Source: DTU013 sp964490975 (GTDB taxonomy: Bacteria > Bacillota > Clostridia > Acetivibrionales > DTU013). From it: 64,000 nucleotides of DNA. Below the pieces are notes generated by a model. That model searched no databases, was not told where the DNA came from, and saw only the letters and a program-made list of their open reading frames with translations. Made by a program: the position numbers and the translations under genes. The stretch covers positions 14,036 to 78,035 of the forward strand of contig CAZBEQ010000012.1 in the NCBI GenBank assembly GCA_964490975.1, read 5' to 3'. Below, piece by piece: positions 60,057 to 64,000 of the stretch. Each line of letters begins with the position of its first letter. Position 1 is the stretch's first letter.

Positions 60057-60084
60057 ATACATATGAACAACTATTCATATGTAT
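60057..60084. promoter_or_regulatory. ArsR/SmtB (CzrA/CadC)-type operator
   Basis: Inverted repeat with 11-base arms (60057-60067 with 60074-60084) around CAACTA; the core ATATGAACAACTATTCATAT matches the operators of metal-sensing ArsR-family repressors. It directly follows the -10 box of the ATPase promoter, so bound repressor would block transcription until Zn, Cd or Pb is present. Confidence 0.7.
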
Positions 60085-60113
60085 AATATAATACTGATAA
60101 ACTTTATTGTCAA
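60085..60113 (-). promoter_or_regulatory. Promoter of the metal ATPase gene
   Basis: Minus strand: consensus -35 TTGACA (60108-60113), a 17-base spacer and -10 TATATT (60085-60090). The operator starts at once after it. Confidence 0.65.
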
Positions 60114-60135
60114 TATATCATCAAGGAAAAGTAAA

Positions 60136-60188
60136 AGTCCCCGACCTGTTCGAAATCCTCGAAGGGATTAACGTAAAGGCCGGGGACT
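60136..60188 (-). terminator. Terminator of the lemA-DUF2207 operon
   Basis: Arms AGTCCCCGACCT and AGGCCGGGGACT (60136-60147, 60177-60188), 11 of 12 paired on the minus strand, followed by TTTTACTTTT. An inner AATCC/GGATT stem fits inside. Confidence 0.75.
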
Positions 60189-60231
60189 AAATCATTTCGT
60201 ATTTCTAATAATATATCCTTACAGCTCAAGC

Positions 60232-60789
60232 TTAAAACTTGACCTTCGGTGCGGCAGATTCATTTTCATCAATTTTAAAGAAAGGTTCTTCAGTAAAGTT
60301 ATAAGCGTTTGCAAATATGTTCGAGGGGAACATCTGTATGGAATTGTTATAATCCATAACAACATCATTGTAAAACTGGCGTGCAAATGTGATCTTGTCT
60401 TCTGTTTTTGTTATTTCACTCTGAAGCTCCTGGAAATTTGTGTTGGCCTTAAGTTCCGGGTATGATTCAGAAAGTGCGAACAATCTGTTCAAACCCTGTG
60501 AAAGGTCTTTGTTTGCCTGCATCACATCCTGATGTGACGAGGCGTTCATGTAGCTGTTACGAGCATTTATAACAGCCTCCAAGGTTTGCTTTTCATGAGC
60601 GGCATAACCCTTGACAGTTTCTACAAGGTTGGGTATCAGGTCAAACCTTCTCTTAAGCTGAACGTCGATCTGGCTCCAGGAATTTGCTACCTTGTTTCTT
60701 TTTCCGACAAGACCGTTATAGGTCGCTATTGCTGCGATCCCGACTACTACTGCGATAACTACTAGAATAACGATTATTGGCAATAACAT
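60232..60789 (-). CDS. lemA: LemA-family membrane protein
   Basis: 185 residues. A membrane helix at about 3-25 and an exposed helical bundle. Family segments are YNGLVGKRNKVANSWSQIDV, RRFDLIPNLVETVKGYA and FARQFYNDVVMDYNNSIQMF with FPSNIFA. Its function is unknown; it is often paired with a DUF2207 protein, and here it directly follows one. A typical pair in Firmicutes that may act at the cell envelope. Confidence 0.9.
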   Translation of the reverse strand: MLLPIIVILVVIAVVVGIAAIATYNGLVGKRNKVANSWSQIDVQLKRRFDLIPNLVETVKGYAAHEKQTLEAVINARNSYMNASSHQDVMQANKDLSQGLNRLFALSESYPELKANTNFQELQSEITKTEDKITFARQFYNDVVMDYNNSIQMFPSNIFANAYNFTEEPFFKIDENESAAPKVKF

Positions 60790-60877
60790 GTTAATTACCT
60801 CCTTGATTTTTGTATTCTATTATTTTTAATGCAGTTTGATGCATTGTCAGCAGATCATTCTTTCTTCAACCGGCTGA

Positions 60878-62794
60878 TCAGAAGGCGCCGCCGCCTCCAC
60901 CGCCGCCTCCGCCGCTGCTGCCGCCGCTGAAGCCTCCGCCACCGCCGGATGACGAGGAATTGGTCGAATTAGCTACCGCTACTGCATTGCTTACTGCATG
61001 ATCCACAGAACTAACTGTTCTGTCAAAGGCATTGCTAAGATCGTGCAAATTATGCATACTAAAGCTGTGCATATAAGTAAGGTTCGTATTCTGAAGCTCA
61101 ACATCACTGAATACGATCGGAAGCTGTTTTATAACCTCCTTTGCAACCCCAAGCGAGATCGCATAGACCAGGTAGTGCTCCCATATTACGATAGAGGGCA
61201 TTTCTGCCTTATCCATCTGACTGAAATCCTTTAGAAAGTTTTTAAAAGCCTTCCACATGGAATTTTGCTCATTGCCGTATGCAGTGCGCTTTGTGAGCCT
61301 GACTCCGAACAGAAACATAATGATGCCAAGGGTAAGCATTAAAATTCCGGCTATTGAATTCAACAGTAACAAAAGCACAAGACCAAGTAAGAAATAACCA
61401 AGCAGACCTATAAGAGTTGCTGCAGTCTTGCCCTTTTGGCTGGAATTATCAAAGAAATTGTTTTCCTCTGCTTCGTTCTTCACCGTGCTGCACCAGCGTT
61501 GATAATCCTTTGTGAACTGTCTGGCACCGGACTGGGTTTTGGCATAAGCTGATATTTCATCAAGGAACACGCGGCTTCCGTCACCAATGATCCTGATGAA
61601 CCAGTTGATCAGCATTTCCTCATGCTGCTTAAGTGCTACAGAGGGCGCCGAGCTGTTTATTGTCAGGCTGTAATCTTCAACTTCCTTGTCTCTGAAGAGG
61701 CCGTCCTTTATATATGTCTCTTTATTCAGAATAAGTTGACCTTTTCTGACAAGATCCATCAAAGTGGCTGTGATATCAGTTGTACCCACATGCCCCATGC
61801 TGACCAGAACGGACATTTCAGCAGGAGTATATTCGCCGGGAAGCTCGCGGTAGTATTTTGCTTTAAAGCTGCTTTTTAATTCCTTGTCATATTTGATATA
61901 AATGAATATGATTATTGGAAACCAGGCGATTATGAGAATAACACCTATTATATTGCCGATGGAACTAAATAACTCATGGCGTTCGTTTTCTCTAGCAATC
62001 TGTTGGCGGGCTTCTTCACGCTGTGCATTAGCTTCATTAGCAAGATTTCCTTCTTCATCCATGATCCTGGATAATCCATCCTCTGCCTTTACATTGACAG
62101 AATCGGGAACGAGCCTCGTCGGGAATAACACACGTGTCCCGACATTATTGCCCGGTGAGAGAGTACTGAGTGTAAATTCGACATTTTGTCCATCTATGAT
62201 CTTTGATTCACCGGTAAGCGGGCCATGACCGAATACCTTTATTTCATCAACCGATGCACCCTCAGGCAACATAATATTTATGGTGATGTTATTGAGGTCG
62301 ACATCCCAGTTTGAATCTATTAGTTTTCGGTTGAAATCTGCGATGTCATTATATTTCGTTACCACATTTTTCAAGGTGTATCTATAAATGAATACCTTGA
62401 CGGCATCTTCGGTCTTTTCATACACTTTGAACCGAGCCATTTCATTATCATTCTGCAGGTTATACGTGCCTGTGGGACCGTTAGCATCAAGACTAGATGA
62501 GTTCAGGGAAAATTCCTTAAGAGTCCCGTCCCAGCTTTCAGCAAACACCTGAATATTATCTATCCCGTCTGTTTCAGAATAGTCGATATCTCGCAACACT
62601 CCGTTGAAGCTGCCATTGAAATCGTATTTTATCCTTTCGGTGATATCAGCAGAGCCATCAGGAAAAATAACTGACTGGACATTGTAGTCAATTATATTGT
62701 AATATCTGTCGTCCGCCGATACTGTCTGTGAAGAAAACATTACGGACCAAAGGATCACCACGAGTGAAAAGTAAGCCAGGACCCTTTTTTTCAT
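60878..62794 (-). CDS. DUF2207 membrane protein with glycine-rich tail
   Basis: 638 residues. Signal peptide (hydrophobic 5-25, cut near VSA), an extracellular DUF2207 domain (YYNIIDYNVQSVIFPDGSAD, about 30-250), one membrane helix (about 275-298), a cytoplasmic region (about 300-455), two further helices (about 460-500) and a Gly-rich tail (GGGGGFSGG and GGGGGGGGGAF). AGGAGG before the ATG at 62794 (forward strand 62792-62794). Together with the next gene lemA it makes an operon with an 88-base gap. Function unknown. Confidence 0.87.
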   Translation of the reverse strand: MKKRVLAYFSLVVILWSVMFSSQTVSADDRYYNIIDYNVQSVIFPDGSADITERIKYDFNGSFNGVLRDIDYSETDGIDNIQVFAESWDGTLKEFSLNSSSLDANGPTGTYNLQNDNEMARFKVYEKTEDAVKVFIYRYTLKNVVTKYNDIADFNRKLIDSNWDVDLNNITINIMLPEGASVDEIKVFGHGPLTGESKIIDGQNVEFTLSTLSPGNNVGTRVLFPTRLVPDSVNVKAEDGLSRIMDEEGNLANEANAQREEARQQIARENERHELFSSIGNIIGVILIIAWFPIIIFIYIKYDKELKSSFKAKYYRELPGEYTPAEMSVLVSMGHVGTTDITATLMDLVRKGQLILNKETYIKDGLFRDKEVEDYSLTINSSAPSVALKQHEEMLINWFIRIIGDGSRVFLDEISAYAKTQSGARQFTKDYQRWCSTVKNEAEENNFFDNSSQKGKTAATLIGLLGYFLLGLVLLLLLNSIAGILMLTLGIIMFLFGVRLTKRTAYGNEQNSMWKAFKNFLKDFSQMDKAEMPSIVIWEHYLVYAISLGVAKEVIKQLPIVFSDVELQNTNLTYMHSFSMHNLHDLSNAFDRTVSSVDHAVSNAVAVANSTNSSSSGGGGGFSGGSSGGGGGGGGGAF

Positions 62795-63022
62795 TATCAA
62801 ACCTCCTAAATAATACGATTAACATAAATTCTATCACATTATACCCTGTATGTAACCAATTTGTTAGCACGAATAGGGGGAGGCCCGGGAAAAATATTAT
62901 ATTGTAGTGATTGGCCAAACAATATGGATAAATAAAGGTCATGCTGCCAATAATCATTTTATGGCTATTAAACGGATTATCAGAAAAAGGAAGCGAATTA
63001 GAATAGGCAGAAAGATGATGAG

Positions 63023-63397
63023 ATGGACAGGAGAAAAGTAAACAGAAGGAATATAATACTTTGTGTGGTTATAGGATTGGTGACAGGACTGACAAATGGC
63101 CTATTCGGCTCGGGAGGCGGTACAATTGCCGTGCCTGCAATGGTGCATTTTCTAAAGGCTGACGAGCATAAAGCCCACGCTACAGCTATTTCGGTGATAC
63201 TGCCGCTTACCTTGGTTAGTTCAGTGTTCTACATATCTAAGGGGTTTGTTGATTGGGGACTTACACTGAAGGTAACCCTTGGGGGCGTAATTGGTGGTTA
63301 TATTGGCGCGAAATTGCTCAACAAATGCCCGGAGAAGCTTTTAAGGAAGATTTTTGCGGTATTTATGGCCGCGGCAGGCGTCAAAATGATCTTTTGA
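63023..63397 (+). CDS. TauE/SafE-family half-size permease, first half
   Basis: 124 residues with four membrane helices. The start has GLVTGLTNGLFGSGGGTIAVPAM, the classical TauE/SafE motif of sulfite/organosulfonate exporters. Full TauE/SafE proteins have about 250 residues and two such halves; this one is half size and is followed by the second half 34 bases on. They probably act together as a pair. The start ATG at 63023 lacks an ideal ribosome site. Confidence 0.82.
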   Translation: MDRRKVNRRNIILCVVIGLVTGLTNGLFGSGGGTIAVPAMVHFLKADEHKAHATAISVILPLTLVSSVFYISKGFVDWGLTLKVTLGGVIGGYIGAKLLNKCPEKLLRKIFAVFMAAAGVKMIF

Positions 63398-63431
63398 GGA
63401 ATTACGTGTCGCTTTATGAAAGGACGATTAG

Positions 63432-63857
63432 TTGATCGGCTGGAAATGGATCATTCTTTTGTTAACTGGACTTGCTTCAGGGATCATAAGTGGAATGGGA
63501 ATGGGCGGAGGGGCAATACTGATTCCTGCGCTGGTTTTGACTGTGAACCCGCCGCAGCATATAGCCCAGAGTGTTAATCTGCTGTTTTTTATACCGACAG
63601 CAGTTGTTGCGCTGATCATCCATATAAAAAACAAAAGCATCGATTTTAAAATGGCTTTACCTATTATAATATCAGGACTGATCGGTGCACTTGCAGGCTC
63701 ATGGCTGGCGGCAAGATTGGCTGCGGGTGATTTGAGGAAGCTATTTGGCTGTTTTCTGCTTGCGATGAGCCTGTATGAAATGTTCAGGAAAGGTAAAAAA
63801 GCTGACAAAGCTGACAAAGCCGACAAGGCCGGCAAAGCCGACAGGAAAGTGCGTTGA
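63432..63857 (+). CDS. TauE/SafE-family half-size permease, second half
   Basis: 141 residues with four membrane helices. It also begins with the motif (GLASGIISGMGMGGGAILIPAL) and adds a Lys/Ala/Asp-rich tail (KADKADKADKAGKADRKVR) after residue 120. The start is TTG at 63432, with AAAGGA nearby. The 34-base spacing and parallel direction show a two-gene operon. Together with the first half it would make a full transporter. The substrate is unknown. Confidence 0.82.
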   Translation: MIGWKWIILLLTGLASGIISGMGMGGGAILIPALVLTVNPPQHIAQSVNLLFFIPTAVVALIIHIKNKSIDFKMALPIIISGLIGALAGSWLAARLAAGDLRKLFGCFLLAMSLYEMFRKGKKADKADKADKAGKADRKVR

Positions 63858-63865
63858 TTTTCTTA

Positions 63866-63895
63866 TTCACAAATCAAGTGTATTAGTGGTATAAT
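63866..63895 (+). promoter_or_regulatory. Promoter reading out of the window
   Basis: -35 TTCACA (63866-63871), an 18-base spacer and a perfect -10 TATAAT (63890-63895) with the extended TG motif. It points to a gene beyond the right edge. Confidence 0.5.
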
Positions 63896-63968
63896 ATTTA
63901 ATCAATCCATGGTTATAGAAAATACTGCTTCTTAACCGTTTTATAATAAGACCAGCTAATTGTTGTCA

Positions 63969-64000
63969 AGAGATTCTGAAAAATATTTTTCAAAATCTCT
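63969..64000. repeat. 32-base palindrome at the right edge
   Basis: AGAGATTCTGAAAAAT with ATTTTTCAAAATCTCT, paired throughout with one wobble. It lies in the leader of the transcript predicted from the 63866-63895 promoter and could be an operator or hairpin. The rest is outside the window. Confidence 0.5.

Overview
The window looks like chromosome of a low-to-medium-GC, anaerobic, spore-former-type Firmicute (class Clostridia). This is an inference from gene content: YsxC/EngB, VanZ, HtrA, paired half-size CHR transporters, DUF2207-LemA, a c-di-GMP-I riboswitch, short 2[4Fe-4S]-derived ferredoxin, Shine-Dalgarno-rich starts and sigma-A-like promoters. I see no rRNA, tRNA, CRISPR array or intact prophage. 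One 100-N assembly gap lies at 56382-56481.

Layout. 1-1051: end of a VanS-like sensor kinase whose membrane part and kinase part are in different frames. 1370-6544: an aldonate/hydroxy-acid operon (LarA-type nickel racemase/epimerase, split two-subunit UxaA-type dehydratase, GntP permease) driven by a promoter buried in a 70-bp palindrome, with a convergent FadR-type GntR regulator. 6658-7860: a copper-amine-oxidase-like domain scrap and a cytoplasmic GH43 glycosidase. 7939-11625: a c-di-GMP-I riboswitch with terminator ahead of cheY, cheW and a poly-HAMP chemoreceptor. 11782-16817: DUF2007, VanZ, an antitoxin-Uma2 fusion, a membrane protein, a VWA lipoprotein and a LUD protein. 16847-17097: an apparently orphan structured leader RNA in front of a 17-codon gene stub. 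17216-22872: CHR transporter halves, ferredoxin, DUF4846, AraC regulator with a divergent DMT exporter, exonuclease III. 22902-28345: a nuclease-helicase fusion, EngB, deoxyinosine glycosylase, SH3b and DUF218 proteins and an IS200/IS605 end scrap.

28458-38941: HtrA protease, a MurA with Asp in place of the fosfomycin-target Cys, a MEMO-like protein, a thioester-less alpha-2-macroglobulin, and CCA transferase. 39032-43623: FabI, an alpha-oxoamine synthase, an SDR and a MGDG-synthase-like glycosyltransferase, a possible lipid locus. 43763-50226: PspC, PHP, HD, YwaF-like, FG-GAP-like proteins and a degenerate PP2C-TM-LysM protein. 51244-56255: DnaJ-like co-chaperone, REPIN, ClpB, MATE exporter. 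56328-57081: nested repeats (42-bp tandem units inside a 256-bp macro-unit that holds a MITE-like hairpin). 57137-63857: Pro/Gly repeat protein, P-type metal ATPase with an ArsR/SmtB-type operator, LemA-DUF2207 pair, and two TauE/SafE half-proteins.

The parts that act together most clearly are the LarA-UxaA-GntP-GntR catabolic unit, the riboswitch-cheY-cheW-mcp unit, the LemA-DUF2207 pair, and the AraC-DMT pair. At least three families of short dispersed intergenic repeats (REP-like, a modular 'GAAGTGTTATAACGAGGCG' family, and the nested satellite) run through the window.
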